DNA of 64,000 nucleotides from Candidatus Binatia bacterium (lineage in GTDB: Bacteria; Vulcanimicrobiota; Vulcanimicrobiia; Vulcanimicrobiales; Vulcanimicrobiaceae). Below the pieces are notes generated by a model, which saw only the letters and a program-made list of their open reading frames with translations, was not told where the DNA came from and ran no database searches. A program made the translations under genes and the position numbers. Positions 1 to 9,446 of the stretch are shown here, one piece after another (position 1 is the first letter of the stretch; every line of letters begins with the position of its first letter). The DNA lies in the NCBI GenBank assembly GCA_035544215.1, contig DATKHY010000003.1, positions 124,001-188,000 on the forward strand. The letters are read 5' to 3'.

Positions 1-2
1 GC

Positions 3-1739
3 GTAAACGCCCAACAGGCGCGGCGCATTCTGGATCGCCTCGTCGGCTATAAAATATCGCCGCTGCTGTGGGCGAAGGTGCGCGGGGGCCTGTCCGCGGG
101 TCGAGTACAATCGGTGGCCGTCAAGCTCATCGTCGACCGGGAACGCGAGATCGCCGCCTTTGTTCCGAGAGAATACTGGACGATCACGGCACTTCTCGCG
201 CCGCACGGCGCACTGGCGGACTCGGCTTTCTCCGCGGATCTGGTATCGCATCGCGGCGAGAAGCTCGAGATTGCGACGGAGGCCGCCGCCGCCGCGGTCC
301 TGCGTGCGCTCGACGGCGCGGTCTATCGGGTTGCGTCGGTCAAGAAACGGGAGCTGCGCAGGAACGGGCCCCCGCCGTTCACGACCTCGACGCTGCAGCA
401 GGAGGCGTCGCGCAAGCTCAAGATGCGCGTGCGGCGCGCCATGCAGGTGGCTCAAGCGCTGTACGAGGGCGTCGACCTCGGCGGTAGCCAGGGAACCGAA
501 GGTCTGATCACCTACATGCGCACCGACTCGACGCGGATCAGCGACCAGGCGCGCGAGGCCGCCGAGCAGTTCATTGTGAGCGCGTACGGCAAGGAGTTCC
601 ACGCCGGAACCCGCCACCGCGTGCGCGAGGGCGCGCAAGACGCCCACGAGGCGATCCGCCCGACGTCGCTGCTGCACACGCCCGAGAAGCTCGCCGGCGT
701 TCTCAAGCGCGACGAGCTGCGGCTCTACTCGATGATCTGGGAGCGGTTCGTGGCCTCGCAGATGTCGCCCGCGCTGCTCGATCAGACGGTCGTCGACGTC
801 GCGGCCAACGACTACGGCTTTCGGGCGACCGGGACGATCGTGCGCTTTCCGGGATTTACGCGCGTCTACGACGAGAGCCGGGACGAGGAATCGGCCGCTA
901 AGGGGCGCGTCCGTCTCCCTCAATTAGAAGAAAATGCGGAGCTTGACTGTGGGAAGCTGGATCCCAAGCAGCACTTCACCGAGCCGCCGCCGCGCTATAC
1001 CGAAGCCGCTCTGGTTAAGGCGCTGGAGGACAACGGCATCGGACGTCCCTCGACGTATTCCGCGATCGTCGAGACGATCCAGGCGCGCGGTTACGTTACG
1101 CAGCAGGATAGGCGCTTCGTACCGACCGAGATCGGCGCCGCGGTGAACGACCTGCTCGTCGAGCACTTCCCCAACATCGTCAGCCTCCACTTCACCGCCC
1201 AGATGGAAGGCGACCTCGATAAGGTCGCGGAGGGGCACGAAGATTGGATCGCGCTGCTGCGCCGATTCTACGGCCCGTTCGAGAGCGACCTCGAAACCGC
1301 CGAGAAGAAGCTGCCGCGGCTCGAGCTGCGCGACGAGCCGACGGACGAGATCTGTCCAAACTGCGGGCGTCCCATGGTGATCAAGACGGGCCGCTTCGGA
1401 AAGTTTATCTCGTGCACGGGGTACCCGGAGTGTAAAACGACGAAGCCGATCGTCAAAGAGACCGGCGCGGAGTGTCCCAAGTGCGCCGGCGCCATCGTCG
1501 AGCGGCGTTCGAAGAAGGGCCGGCTATTCTACGGCTGCGCGAACTACCCGAACTGCGACTTCATCTCGTGGGACGCCGTGGCGCGCGAGCGCTGCCCGGT
1601 CTGCGGATCGTACGTCGTGGGAAAAACGCGCCGCGGCGGCGCCGTCCAACTGCAGTGCGCGGCGGACCGCAGCCACGACGTCAGTGCGCTCGCCTCGAGT
1701 GAGGCCGCTGGGGCGGAGCGCGAACCGCTCGAAGCATGA
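3..1739 (+). CDS. topA: DNA topoisomerase I, 3' part (5' end outside window)
   Basis: Type IA topoisomerase that relaxes negative supercoils through a 5'-phosphotyrosine intermediate. The reading frame is open to the left edge (it starts VNAQQARRILDRLVGY), so the Toprim domain lies outside the window. The GTG at 78 is internal and is not the start. The active-site tyrosine motif YMRTDSTRIS is present at about 514-543. The C-terminus carries C4 zinc-finger repeats: CPNCGRPMV..CTGYPEC, CPKCAG..CANYPNC and a last half CPVCGSYVV. The gene overlaps trmFO by 4 bp (ATGA) and appears to head the housekeeping run that follows. The family assignment is firm. Confidence 0.97.
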   Translation, partial: VNAQQARRILDRLVGYKISPLLWAKVRGGLSAGRVQSVAVKLIVDREREIAAFVPREYWTITALLAPHGALADSAFSADLVSHRGEKLEIATEAAAAAVLRALDGAVYRVASVKKRELRRNGPPPFTTSTLQQEASRKLKMRVRRAMQVAQALYEGVDLGGSQGTEGLITYMRTDSTRISDQAREAAEQFIVSAYGKEFHAGTRHRVREGAQDAHEAIRPTSLLHTPEKLAGVLKRDELRLYSMIWERFVASQMSPALLDQTVVDVAANDYGFRATGTIVRFPGFTRVYDESRDEESAAKGRVRLPQLEENAELDCGKLDPKQHFTEPPPRYTEAALVKALEDNGIGRPSTYSAIVETIQARGYVTQQDRRFVPTEIGAAVNDLLVEHFPNIVSLHFTAQMEGDLDKVAEGHEDWIALLRRFYGPFESDLETAEKKLPRLELRDEPTDEICPNCGRPMVIKTGRFGKFISCTGYPECKTTKPIVKETGAECPKCAGAIVERRSKKGRLFYGCANYPNCDFISWDAVARERCPVCGSYVVGKTRRGGAVQLQCAADRSHDVSALASSEAAGAEREPLEA

Positions 1740-3079
1740 CCCTCCGCTTGGCCGTCATCGGCGGCGGGCTGGCGGGGTGCGAGGCGGCATGGCAGGCCGC
1801 GCGTTGCGGCGTCGACGTGGACCTCTACGAGATGCGTCCTCAGCGCAGCGGGCCCGCGCATCACACCGGTACGCTTGCGGAGCTCGTGTGCAGCAACTCA
1901 CTGCGCGGCGCGGCGCTCGAAAACGCCGTCGGGCTGCTCAAGGAGGAGCTCGCGCGCTTGCGGTCGCTGATCGTGGGCTGCGCCCGCGAGAGCGCCGTGC
2001 CGGCCGGCGGCGCGCTGGCGGTGGACCGCGATCGCTTTTCGAGCCTCGTCGAATCGCGGATCGCAGCCGAACCGCATATCCGGCTGCACCGCCAGGAGCT
2101 GCTCGCCATTCCTCTCGATCGCCCCGCGATCGTGGCGTGCGGCCCGCTTCCAACTGACGAATTCTTGGCGCAGCTGGACCGGCTGTTTGGCGAGGGCGAG
2201 ATGCGCCGGCTGCATTATTACGACGCGGCGTCGCCGATCGTCGCGGCCGATTCGATCGACGAGTCCCAGATGTACCGAAAGTCGCGCTACGACAAGGGTG
2301 CGGGCGACGACTATCTCAACATTCCGCTCGATCGCGCCGGGTACGAGCGGTTGTTGGCCGACCTGCGAATGCTCGAACGCCATCCGGCGAAGGCGTTCGA
2401 GTCGACGCGCTACTTCGAGGGCTGTTTACCTGTTGAAGAGATGGCGGACCGGGGCGACGACGTGCTGCGTTTCGGACCCCTGAAGCCGGTCGGTCTACGC
2501 GACCCGCGCACCGGTCGCGTGCCCTACGCCGTCGTGCAGTTGCGCAAAGAGAACACTGACGGCACCGCTTACAATCTCGTCGGCTTTCAGACGCGTCTTA
2601 CGTGGCCTGCACAGCGTGAAGCTTTCGGAAAGCTGCCCGGCTTGCAGCGGGCGGAGTGGCTTCGGCTAGGCGTCATGCACCGTAACACGTTCATCGACTC
2701 GCCGCGCCTGCTCGACTCGCATTTGAAGCTGCGCGGAAGCGCCGCGCTGTACTTCGCCGGACAGATCACCGGGGCGGAAGGCTACGTCGAGGGAGCGGCG
2801 TGCGGTGCGATGACGGGGATCCATGCAGCCCGCGCGATCTTAGGCCTCGCGCCGATCGACTTTCCGCGCGCGAGCGCGTTGGGGGCCGTCGTCGCACACC
2901 TGCAAAATCGCGAGACGCCGGACTTTCAGCCGGCGAACGTGACCTGGGGCGCGTTCCCGGCCCCTCGGGAAGCCGAAGCGCCGCTGGGTAAGCGGGAGAG
3001 GAGAAGAATGATGGCCGAGCGCGCGCTAGCCGCGATCGAATCGTTGGCCGCTGAAACCCTCTTTGCGCCTGCAGGGTAG
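1736..3079 (+). CDS. trmFO: Methylenetetrahydrofolate--tRNA-(uracil-5-)-methyltransferase TrmFO
   Basis: FAD- and folate-dependent enzyme that makes m5U54 in the tRNA T-loop. The 447-residue length is normal for the family. The N-terminal dinucleotide fold [11 protein letters not shown] lies at residues 9-19. The conserved [10 protein letters not shown] motif has Cys52, and [11 protein letters not shown] carries the second conserved cysteine. The start overlaps the topA stop as ATGA, which implies translational coupling. The topA-trmFO-hslVU order is also known from Firmicutes. No anomaly is seen. Confidence 0.96.
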   Translation: MTLRLAVIGGGLAGCEAAWQAARCGVDVDLYEMRPQRSGPAHHTGTLAELVCSNSLRGAALENAVGLLKEELARLRSLIVGCARESAVPAGGALAVDRDRFSSLVESRIAAEPHIRLHRQELLAIPLDRPAIVACGPLPTDEFLAQLDRLFGEGEMRRLHYYDAASPIVAADSIDESQMYRKSRYDKGAGDDYLNIPLDRAGYERLLADLRMLERHPAKAFESTRYFEGCLPVEEMADRGDDVLRFGPLKPVGLRDPRTGRVPYAVVQLRKENTDGTAYNLVGFQTRLTWPAQREAFGKLPGLQRAEWLRLGVMHRNTFIDSPRLLDSHLKLRGSAALYFAGQITGAEGYVEGAACGAMTGIHAARAILGLAPIDFPRASALGAVVAHLQNRETPDFQPANVTWGAFPAPREAEAPLGKRERRRMMAERALAAIESLAAETLFAPAG

Positions 3080-3089
3080 TCACGCTAGC

Positions 3090-3620
3090 ATGAAGGTTCG
3101 ATCCACTACGATTCTGGCGGTACGGCGCGACGGTAAGCTCGCCATCGCAGGCGACGGCCAGGTCACGCTCGACAAGACGATCGTCAAACACGGGGCGCGA
3201 AAGGTCCGAAAGACCTGCGGCGGCAAGGTGCTGGCCGGATTCGCCGGCTCAGCTGCCGACGGCATCACATTGCTCGAAAAGTTCGAGAGCAAGTTCGCCG
3301 AGTTCAAGGATCTCACGCGCGCGGCCGTCGAGCTCGCCAAGGACTGGCGGCAAGACCGCGCCTTGCGGCGACTCGAGGCGCTGATGATCGTCGGCAACGG
3401 CGAGCACCTGTTCGTGCTTTCCGGAACCGGCGACGTGATCGAGCCCGACGAGGCAATCGCCGCGATCGGCAGCGGCGGCGCGTACGCGCAGGCCGCAGCC
3501 GCCGCGCTGCTGCGCAACACCCAGCTCGACGCCGCCGACATCGCGCGCAAGAGCCTCGAGATCGCCGCCGAGATTTGCATCTACACCAACGGTGACATCA
3601 TCGTGGAGACGCTGTCCTGA
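3090..3620 (+). CDS. hslV: ATP-dependent protease subunit HslV (ClpQ)
   Basis: Proteolytic subunit of the HslUV protease, an N-terminal threonine hydrolase. The ATG at 3090 gives [16 protein letters not shown]. Family knowledge places the mature catalytic Thr at the TTIL motif, so a propeptide of about five residues would be removed. Conserved blocks are [40 protein letters not shown] and the end [15 protein letters not shown]. The protein has 176 residues. An earlier in-frame start at 3063 would overlap trmFO and add unconserved residues. The stop codon lies inside a palindromic repeat that separates it from hslU. Confidence 0.95.
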   Translation: MKVRSTTILAVRRDGKLAIAGDGQVTLDKTIVKHGARKVRKTCGGKVLAGFAGSAADGITLLEKFESKFAEFKDLTRAAVELAKDWRQDRALRRLEALMIVGNGEHLFVLSGTGDVIEPDEAIAAIGSGGAYAQAAAAALLRNTQLDAADIARKSLEIAAEICIYTNGDIIVETLS

Positions 3621-3666
3621 GCCCTTCGACTCGCTGCGCTCGCTCAGGACAAGCTCTGTCGAAGGG
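3613..3666. repeat. Palindromic intergenic repeat, copy A
   Basis: Two interleaved perfect inverted repeats: TGTCCTGAGC (3613-3622) with GCTCAGGACA (3642-3651), and CCCTTCGAC (3622-3630) with GTCGAAGGG (3658-3666). The element fills the gap between hslV and hslU and supplies the hslV TGA stop. Related copies lie at 42598 and 46719. Confidence 0.8.
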
Positions 3667-3684
3667 TTTGCGGTGACGAACGGG

Positions 3685-5109
3685 ATGACCACCGTCGATC
3701 CGACCGCGCTGACGCCGCGTCAAGTCGTGGCCGAGCTCGATAAGTACATCGTCGGACAGGCCAGGGCGAAGCGCGCCGTCGCGATCGCGCTGCGCAACCG
3801 GTATCGGCGGGCGCGCGCTCGCGAAGACCTGCGTGAGGAGATCACGCCGAAGAACATTCTCATGATCGGTCCGACCGGCGTTGGGAAGACCGAGATCGCG
3901 CGGCGGCTCGCCGCTTTGGTCGGCGCGCCGTTCGTCAAGGTTGAGGCCACGAAGTACACCGAGGTCGGCTACGTCGGACGCGACGTGGAGTCGATGGTGC
4001 GCGATCTCGTCGAGGCTTCGATCCGGACGGTCACGGAAGAGCGCCGCGAGGAGGTGCGCGAGCTGGCGAGGCGCCACGCCGTCGAGCGCGTGATCGATGC
4101 GCTCCATCCGGAGACGCGCCCGCCCGGCCAGTCGCAGAGTAACCCGTTTGGCGCGGCGCTGGGGTCGATCTTTGGGAGCGGAGTCGCAGGACAGCCGTCG
4201 CATCCGGGTCCGTCGGTTTCGGTTTCTCCCGACGCGCAGCGCGTTCGGGACCAGACGCGCGGCGAGATCGAGCGCGGATTTTACGACGTGCGGCTGATCG
4301 AGATCGAGGTCGAAGAGACGCCGAGCCTGCCGATCGGCGTGATCGGCGGCGGCATGGATCAAGGGGGCGACCTCGGCGAGATGCTGGGCGGCATCCTGCC
4401 GAAACGCCGCACGAAAAAGCGCGTGACGGTGGTCGATGCACTCAAAATTTTCGAGCAAGAAGAGGCCGGCAAACTGATCGACATGGACGCCGTCAAGCGC
4501 GAGTCGCTCCGCCGCGCCGGCGAAGATGGAATCATCTTCATCGATGAGATCGACAAGGTCGCGGGATCGCAACAGCAGCGCGGCGGGCCGGACGTTTCGC
4601 GCGAAGGCGTCCAGCGCGACATCCTGCCCATCGTCGAAGGATCGACCGTGAATACGAAGCACGGCCCGATCAAGACCGATCACATCCTCTTCATCGCGGC
4701 CGGCGCGTTTCACATCAGCAAACCGTCCGATCTAATTCCCGAGCTTCAGGGACGCTTGCCGATTCGCGTCGAGTTGGACTCGCTAACGGCCGAAGACTTC
4801 AAGACCATCCTGACCCAGCCCAAGAACGCGTTGGTCGAGCAATACAAGGCGTTGCTTGCTACCGATAACGTCACGCTCGAATTCCGGGACGACGCGATCG
4901 AGCAGCTCGCGACCTTTGCGATGCGCGTCAACGAGCAGACCGAAAACATCGGCGCCCGGCGCCTCCACACGGTGCTGGAGCGCGTCCTCGAAGACATCTC
5001 TTTTTCCGCCCCCGAGACCACCGGTACGGTCGTGATCGACGCCGCCTACGTGCGCGGGCGTCTCGCCGACGTCGTAGAGAACGCCGACCTTTCGGGGTAT
5101 ATTCTTTAA
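3685..5109 (+). CDS. hslU: ATP-dependent protease ATPase subunit HslU (ClpY)
   Basis: AAA+ unfoldase partner of HslV. Walker A is GPTGVGKTE, Walker B is [12 protein letters not shown], the pore motif GYVGRD is present, and the C-terminus ends LSGYIL, matching the HslU tail that docks into HslV. The long middle I-domain is present, including a Gly/Ser/Pro-rich stretch. The ATG at 3685 gives [15 protein letters not shown], where conservation begins, and 474 residues. The GTG at 3673 is an alternative. The in-frame start at 3592 would translate the palindromic repeat and is unlikely. Confidence 0.95.
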   Translation: MTTVDPTALTPRQVVAELDKYIVGQARAKRAVAIALRNRYRRARAREDLREEITPKNILMIGPTGVGKTEIARRLAALVGAPFVKVEATKYTEVGYVGRDVESMVRDLVEASIRTVTEERREEVRELARRHAVERVIDALHPETRPPGQSQSNPFGAALGSIFGSGVAGQPSHPGPSVSVSPDAQRVRDQTRGEIERGFYDVRLIEIEVEETPSLPIGVIGGGMDQGGDLGEMLGGILPKRRTKKRVTVVDALKIFEQEEAGKLIDMDAVKRESLRRAGEDGIIFIDEIDKVAGSQQQRGGPDVSREGVQRDILPIVEGSTVNTKHGPIKTDHILFIAAGAFHISKPSDLIPELQGRLPIRVELDSLTAEDFKTILTQPKNALVEQYKALLATDNVTLEFRDDAIEQLATFAMRVNEQTENIGARRLHTVLERVLEDISFSAPETTGTVVIDAAYVRGRLADVVENADLSGYIL

Positions 5110-5165
5110 GGATATTCACATTACGCCCGGCAGGGCGAATACGCCGGCAAAGAGGATGTTCACGC

Positions 5166-5636
5166 ATGAACAAGTCCATTGGCGCCTTTTCCGCGCTCCT
5201 CGCCGTAGCCGCACTTCTCGTTGCGTGCAACGGAAACAACGGCAGCAACCCCGCTCCGGCGCCGAGCGGCACGTGCGGCGGCCCTCCGAATAAGCTCGAA
5301 GTGCTGTATCCGATCCCAAACACGAAGAACGCCCCGCAGAACCTTAACTTCGTCTACGTTTCCACGAAGGGGTCGTTGCCGCCGAGCAACAGCTTCAACT
5401 TCCTCCTCGCGCAGTCGAACGGCAACTCGACGTTTACGAGCCTTTTCGGTCAGATCACCGCGGGGCAGATCCCCAACCCGCATGCGAGCCCGTCCTATTC
5501 GGGAGCGGTGTACTATGCGTCGCAGATACCGCCGAGCTATCTCATCGGGCCGCACCAGGCGGTCAGCCTGTTCTGGAACGACGGTGGAACGAACTGCTCG
5601 CCGCACTTCCTGGTGAGCTCTTTCAGCACGCAATAG
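5166..5636 (+). CDS. Small putative lipoprotein of unknown function
   Basis: 156 residues. The N-terminal signal MNKSIGAFSALLAVAALLVAC ends in a lipobox (LVAC, Cys20 region), followed by an Asn/Gly/Pro-rich linker. The rest is a beta-rich domain with two further cysteines (TCGG near residue 37 and NCSPH near the end) that could pair. I recognise no family. It sits between hslU and def on the same strand, and its function cannot be read from context. Confidence 0.7.
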   Translation: MNKSIGAFSALLAVAALLVACNGNNGSNPAPAPSGTCGGPPNKLEVLYPIPNTKNAPQNLNFVYVSTKGSLPPSNSFNFLLAQSNGNSTFTSLFGQITAGQIPNPHASPSYSGAVYYASQIPPSYLIGPHQAVSLFWNDGGTNCSPHFLVSSFSTQ

Positions 5637-5661
5637 GTCCGGGCTATTCGGAACTAAAGTA

Positions 5662-5693
5662 GCGGGCGGCGACAACGAAGAATAGCCGCCCGC
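5662..5693 (+). promoter_or_regulatory. Perfect stem-loop abutting the def start codon
   Basis: GCGGGCGGC (5662-5670) pairs perfectly with GCCGCCCGC (5685-5693) around a 14-nt loop, and the def ATG begins at 5695. No separate Shine-Dalgarno sequence is visible between the stem and the ATG. There is no T-tract, so a terminator for the upstream lipoprotein is less likely than a translational control element. Its role is inferred. Confidence 0.5.
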
Positions 5694-5694
5694 A

Positions 5695-6201
5695 ATGCCG
5701 TACATTCGCGAGATCCTCACCGAGGGCCATCCGACGCTGCGCAAGGTCGCGAAGAGGGTCGATCCGCGCGAGATCGACGATCCGCTCTTTCAACAGCTGA
5801 TCGACGACATGTTCGAGACGATGTACGCGGCTCCGGGGGTGGGGCTCGCCGCGCCGCAGGTCAACGTTTCGAAGCGCTTGTTCGTGATGGACGTCAACGA
5901 CGACGAGCATCCGCCGGCCGTCGTGATCAACCCGAAGTTGGAGGGTTTGGCGGAAGAGGTCGAGCTGCGCGAAGGCTGTCTTTCGGTGCCTGGAATGATC
6001 GGTGAGATCGTTCGCTACGAGCGCGCGGCCGTCACGGGTCTCGATCGCGAGGGCCGCAGAATTCGCATCGAGGGCGAAGGGCTGCTGGCGCAGTGCCTGC
6101 AGCACGAGGTGGATCACCTCAATGGCGGGCTCTACATCGACCGGGCGAAGAACGTCCGTCTCGCCGTTTCCGAAGAGGACAAGGAAACGGCCGAGGCGTG
6201 A
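5695..6201 (+). CDS. def: Peptide deformylase
   Basis: Fe/Zn metallohydrolase that removes the N-formyl group from nascent proteins. All three family motifs are present: GVGLAAPQ (48-55), EGCLSVPG (93-100, metal ligand Cys95) and HEVDH (137-141, two metal-binding His and the catalytic Glu). The protein has 168 residues, normal length. It overlaps fmt by 4 bp (GTGA), the classic def-fmt pair whose products add and remove the formyl group on initiator Met. Confidence 0.97.
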   Translation: MPYIREILTEGHPTLRKVAKRVDPREIDDPLFQQLIDDMFETMYAAPGVGLAAPQVNVSKRLFVMDVNDDEHPPAVVINPKLEGLAEEVELREGCLSVPGMIGEIVRYERAAVTGLDREGRRIRIEGEGLLAQCLQHEVDHLNGGLYIDRAKNVRLAVSEEDKETAEA

Positions 6202-7028
6202 AAACGCTCTTTCTCGGCACAGCTTCGTTTGCGGTGCCGAGTCTGCGCGTCGTTGCGGCCCGCACGCAGCTCGTCCGCGTCGTGACGCGTCCGGATCGTC
6301 CTGCGGGACGCGGTCTGCGCCTCACGCCGAGCGCCGTCAAACGCGTTGCGCTCGAGCTCGGACTCCGCGTCGACGAGCCGCTTGCGCTGCGCCCGTATGC
6401 CGCGGAGCTGCGCGACGAGGGAATCGACCTCGTCGTCCTCGCGGCCTATGGACGCATCTTGCCGCAAGTGCTGCTCGATCTCCCGCGCCTCGGCGCGCTC
6501 AACGTGCACCCATCGCTGCTGCCGAAATACCGCGGTGCGACACCGATTCAGGCCGCTCTCTTGAGCGGCGATAGGGAGACCGGCGTCAGCATCATGCTGA
6601 TGGACGCCGGCCTTGACACCGGCAGCGTCGTCCTTGCGGAGCGCGTCGTCATCGGACCGGACGAGACCTACGGCGAACTGCACGACCGTCTGGCGCGGAT
6701 TGGCGCGGACGCGCTCGCGCAAGCGCTCGATCTCGCCGATAGCGGGGAGCTCGTTGCCGCACCACAGCGCGGCGAGCCGAGCTTGACGCGGCCGCTCGCC
6801 CGCGAGGATCTTACCGTCGATCTCGGCTGGCCGGCGCAGCGCGTCGTTAACCGCGTGCGCGCCTACTCGCCGCGCCCCGCGGCGCGGGCGAGCATCGACG
6901 GCGAGATCGTCAAGATCTTGCGCGCGCACATCGGGCCGGAGGGCCGGCTCGTCATCGACGAGCTGATTGCGCCGAACCGCGGAAGGATGAGCGGCGCGGC
7001 CTACCTGCAGAGCCGAAGGACGCGATGA
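6198..7028 (+). CDS. fmt: Methionyl-tRNA formyltransferase
   Basis: Transfers formyl from 10-formyl-THF to Met-tRNAfMet. The GTG start at 6198 overlaps the def stop and gives the canonical FLGTASFAVPSLRVV N-terminus. The catalytic core NVHPSLLPKYRGATPIQ is followed by the Asp-containing MDAGLDTGSVV. With 276 residues it is shorter than the usual 305-315, mainly in the C-terminal OB-like domain, but all catalytic residues are present. It overlaps rsmB by 4 bp. Confidence 0.95.
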   Translation: MKTLFLGTASFAVPSLRVVAARTQLVRVVTRPDRPAGRGLRLTPSAVKRVALELGLRVDEPLALRPYAAELRDEGIDLVVLAAYGRILPQVLLDLPRLGALNVHPSLLPKYRGATPIQAALLSGDRETGVSIMLMDAGLDTGSVVLAERVVIGPDETYGELHDRLARIGADALAQALDLADSGELVAAPQRGEPSLTRPLAREDLTVDLGWPAQRVVNRVRAYSPRPAARASIDGEIVKILRAHIGPEGRLVIDELIAPNRGRMSGAAYLQSRRTR

Positions 7029-8347
7029 ACGCTCGGGAGCTCGCGCTGAGCGTCGTTTGCGACGTCTTTCCTCCCCGTGGATCGCGGGCCGTGGAGCGGG
7101 GTGCGCAGGCGTCGTTCGATTACCGCGCTCGCCGCGCGCAGCTCGGCGATCGAGATCGCGCGTTCGCCGCGCAGCTCGCATACGGCGCGATCAAGATGCG
7201 GCGCACAATCGATTGGTACCTCGAGCCGTTCTTGGCATCGCAGCGCGAGCTGCCGCCGGTGATTCGCGAGCTGCTGCGGCTGGCGATTTACGAGTTGACT
7301 TTCACGCGAGCCGACGAGCACGCGACGGTATTCGAGTTCGTCAATCTCGCCAAGCGGCACGCGCACCGCGGGCTGGCCAATCTGGTGAACGCAGTGCTTC
7401 GCAGCTTCCTTCGGCAGAGACCGCCGGCGCCGCAGCGCGATCGCTTCGAGAGCGAACGGGAGTATCTCGCCACGCGCTACTCGCTCCCGACATGGCTCGT
7501 GCGCCAGTGGCGCGAGATCTTCGGCGCGGACGCCGAGCGAGTCTTTGCGAGCGTTAACGACCAGGCGCAAGCGGCGGTAGTGGTCAACGCGCTCAAGGCG
7601 ACACCGGCCGATGCGGCGCGGCGGCTTTTGGCGCTGGGAGTCGAAACGCGCGGCTCGGCCGTCGTGCCGGAGGTGCTCTTGTTGGGGGGTGGCGGTCCGC
7701 TGCCGAGCGACGACGGCATATGGTGGTCGCAGTCCGAGAGTTCGGCGATGGCAGTCGACGTGCTCGGACCGCAACCCGGCGAAGCGATCCTCGACGTCTG
7801 TAGCGGGCGCGGCAACAAGGCGCTCCAAATCGGTGCGCGGCTCGCCGGACAGGGGAACCTGATCTGCGTGGAGCGGGATGTGCGCAAGATCGCGACGCTC
7901 GGTCGCCGGATGCAGGAGGCCGGGGTCATCGCCGGCGTCGTCGCGGGCGACGCCACGGCTGAAGCGCTGCTCGGGGACCAGTGTTTCGACCGGGTCCTCA
8001 TCGACGCGCCGTGCTCGGGAGTCGGCCTGGTCGGGCGGCACCCGGAGACGCGCTGGAAGAAGCAGGGAACCGACGGCGAACGGCTGTCGCTGACGCAGCG
8101 AGCCTTGCTCGAGCGGATCGCCCGCCACGTCTACCCGGGCGGCGCGCTGGTCTATGCGGTTTGTTCGACGGATCCACGCGAGACGACGGAAGTGATCGAG
8201 GACTTTTTGGCGCGAGAAAACTTCGAGCGCGGTTTGATCCCCGCCGCGTACGAGAAGCTGCTGACCGACGACGGCGACGTGCTCGTGCCGCCCGGCATCG
8301 ACGGACGCGACGGCTTTTATCTCGCACGGGTCGAGCGCCGCCCGTGA
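7025..8347 (+). CDS. rsmB: 16S rRNA (cytosine(967)-C(5))-methyltransferase RsmB
   Basis: 440 residues: an N-terminal NusB-like RNA-binding domain (about 1-140) and a Rossmann methyltransferase domain. Motif IV DAPCSG has Cys330 and motif VI VCSTDP has Cys380, the two cysteines used by RNA m5C methyltransferases. The SAM loop reads LDVCSGRGNKALQIG. It is coupled to fmt (ATGA) and to the FHA gene downstream (GTGA). The def-fmt-rsmB order is widespread in bacteria. Confidence 0.94.
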   Translation: MNARELALSVVCDVFPPRGSRAVERGAQASFDYRARRAQLGDRDRAFAAQLAYGAIKMRRTIDWYLEPFLASQRELPPVIRELLRLAIYELTFTRADEHATVFEFVNLAKRHAHRGLANLVNAVLRSFLRQRPPAPQRDRFESEREYLATRYSLPTWLVRQWREIFGADAERVFASVNDQAQAAVVVNALKATPADAARRLLALGVETRGSAVVPEVLLLGGGGPLPSDDGIWWSQSESSAMAVDVLGPQPGEAILDVCSGRGNKALQIGARLAGQGNLICVERDVRKIATLGRRMQEAGVIAGVVAGDATAEALLGDQCFDRVLIDAPCSGVGLVGRHPETRWKKQGTDGERLSLTQRALLERIARHVYPGGALVYAVCSTDPRETTEVIEDFLARENFERGLIPAAYEKLLTDDGDVLVPPGIDGRDGFYLARVERRP

Positions 8348-9009
8348 GCGTGCTTTCGAAAATCGAACAGTTCTGCGCGACACTCATCGAGCGCGCCTTC
8401 GCGAAGTCGTTCCCGAGCGACCTGGAGCCGGCGCAGATCGCCCGCAAGCTCGTATCCACGATGGAGGCGCAAACGCGAGGCGACGAGGGGCGCCTGAGCG
8501 CGCCCGCCGCGTACGCCGTCTACGTGAGCCCCGGCGACTTCGAACGGCTCGCCGAGCACAGGGCGTATTTGGAGCGCGCCTGGGCTGAGCTGCTACGCGA
8601 CCTGGCAGCGCGGGTCGGGATCGTCTTCGAGGACGGCGAGGCGCGCGTGACGATGGCCGCGCGGGCCGGCGTTCCGCTCGGCGCGATCGCCGTCGAGGTC
8701 GGCGACGGGAGGACAACGCGCGGGAGCTTTTGCCTGCGCATGGTCAAAGGCGTTCCGCCGGATGGGGTATATTCGATTCTGGGGAAGACCCGAATTGGAC
8801 GCAGCGAAGAAAGCGAAATCGTTCTCGTGGACCCTAGCGTCTCGCGCGCACACGCGATCGTCGAGATACGGCGCGGCGAGCCGGTCGTCAGCGACGTGGG
8901 ATCGACCAATGGAACGTACGTGAACGGGCGCCGCGTGCGCTCGCAGTCGCTGCACGACGGGGACGAGCTGCTCTTCGGCGACACGCAGATGAGGTTCGAG
9001 ACCGCATGA
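8344..9009 (+). CDS. DUF3662/FHA-domain protein (FhaA-like)
   Basis: 221 residues from a GTG that overlaps the rsmB stop. The N-terminal domain (about 1-125) matches the FhaA N-terminal domain type (LIERAFAKSFPSDLEPAQIA). The C-terminal FHA domain has the phosphothreonine-binding signatures IGRSEESEI, SRAHA and STNGTYVNG. In Actinobacteria FhaA reads Ser/Thr-kinase phosphorylation of cell-envelope machinery. Here it is the first gene of an FHA-FHA-PP2C-RodA block, which supports the same general role. No kinase gene is in the window. Confidence 0.85.
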   Translation: MSVLSKIEQFCATLIERAFAKSFPSDLEPAQIARKLVSTMEAQTRGDEGRLSAPAAYAVYVSPGDFERLAEHRAYLERAWAELLRDLAARVGIVFEDGEARVTMAARAGVPLGAIAVEVGDGRTTRGSFCLRMVKGVPPDGVYSILGKTRIGRSEESEIVLVDPSVSRAHAIVEIRRGEPVVSDVGSTNGTYVNGRRVRSQSLHDGDELLFGDTQMRFETA

Positions 9010-9446
9010 CGTTCGAGATCGCCGCCGCCGATTTCGAGCGGCAGATGCGGATGGGGTCGCTGGAGATCACCGCGGCGCTCGCGCTCGTCGCGGCGCTGAC
9101 GGCGCGACTGCCGGCGCGCACCGCGGCGGAGATCGGCCTCGTCACGCCCGTGCGTCTACGGCTCGAGATCCTCGAGCGCGGTGCAAACCGTTCGTTCGAC
9201 GGGCGCCCGCCGCTCGAGCTCGGACGCGACAAAGGGACGGAGATCGTGCTGCGCGACCCGGAGGTGAGCCGCCGTCACGCGCGATTCGAGAGCCAAGACG
9301 GCGTAGTGTTCGTCAACGATCTCAAGAGCAGCAACGGCACGTTTCTGAACGGGCGCCGCGTGACCGAGGCCATCGAGGTCCGTCCGGGCGACGAGATCGA
9401 CGTCGGGACGACGCGGATTCTGGTCAGATCGGTCCGCCCCGGATGA
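9006..9446 (+). CDS. FHA-domain protein (FhaB-like)
   Basis: 146 residues. A helical, possibly membrane-associated N-terminal segment rich in Ala/Leu (about 18-40) precedes an FHA domain with LGRDKGTEI, SRRHA and SSNGTFLNG, all core pThr-binding motifs. It overlaps its neighbours on both sides by 4 bp. By position it corresponds to FhaB/FipA of mycobacteria, which links phospho-signalling to division. That role is inferred from order and domain only. Confidence 0.82.
   Translation: MTFEIAAADFERQMRMGSLEITAALALVAALTARLPARTAAEIGLVTPVRLRLEILERGANRSFDGRPPLELGRDKGTEIVLRDPEVSRRHARFESQDGVVFVNDLKSSNGTFLNGRRVTEAIEVRPGDEIDVGTTRILVRSVRPG

Noticed and set aside
3592-3684. Upstream start of hslU at 3592
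   Set aside because: The extra 31 residues would be translated from the palindromic repeat and are not part of HslU.
3598-4713. 371-aa open frame on the minus strand opposite hslU
   Set aside because: It is antisense to conserved hslU codons, Arg/Asp-rich without domains, as expected for reverse frames of high-GC genes.
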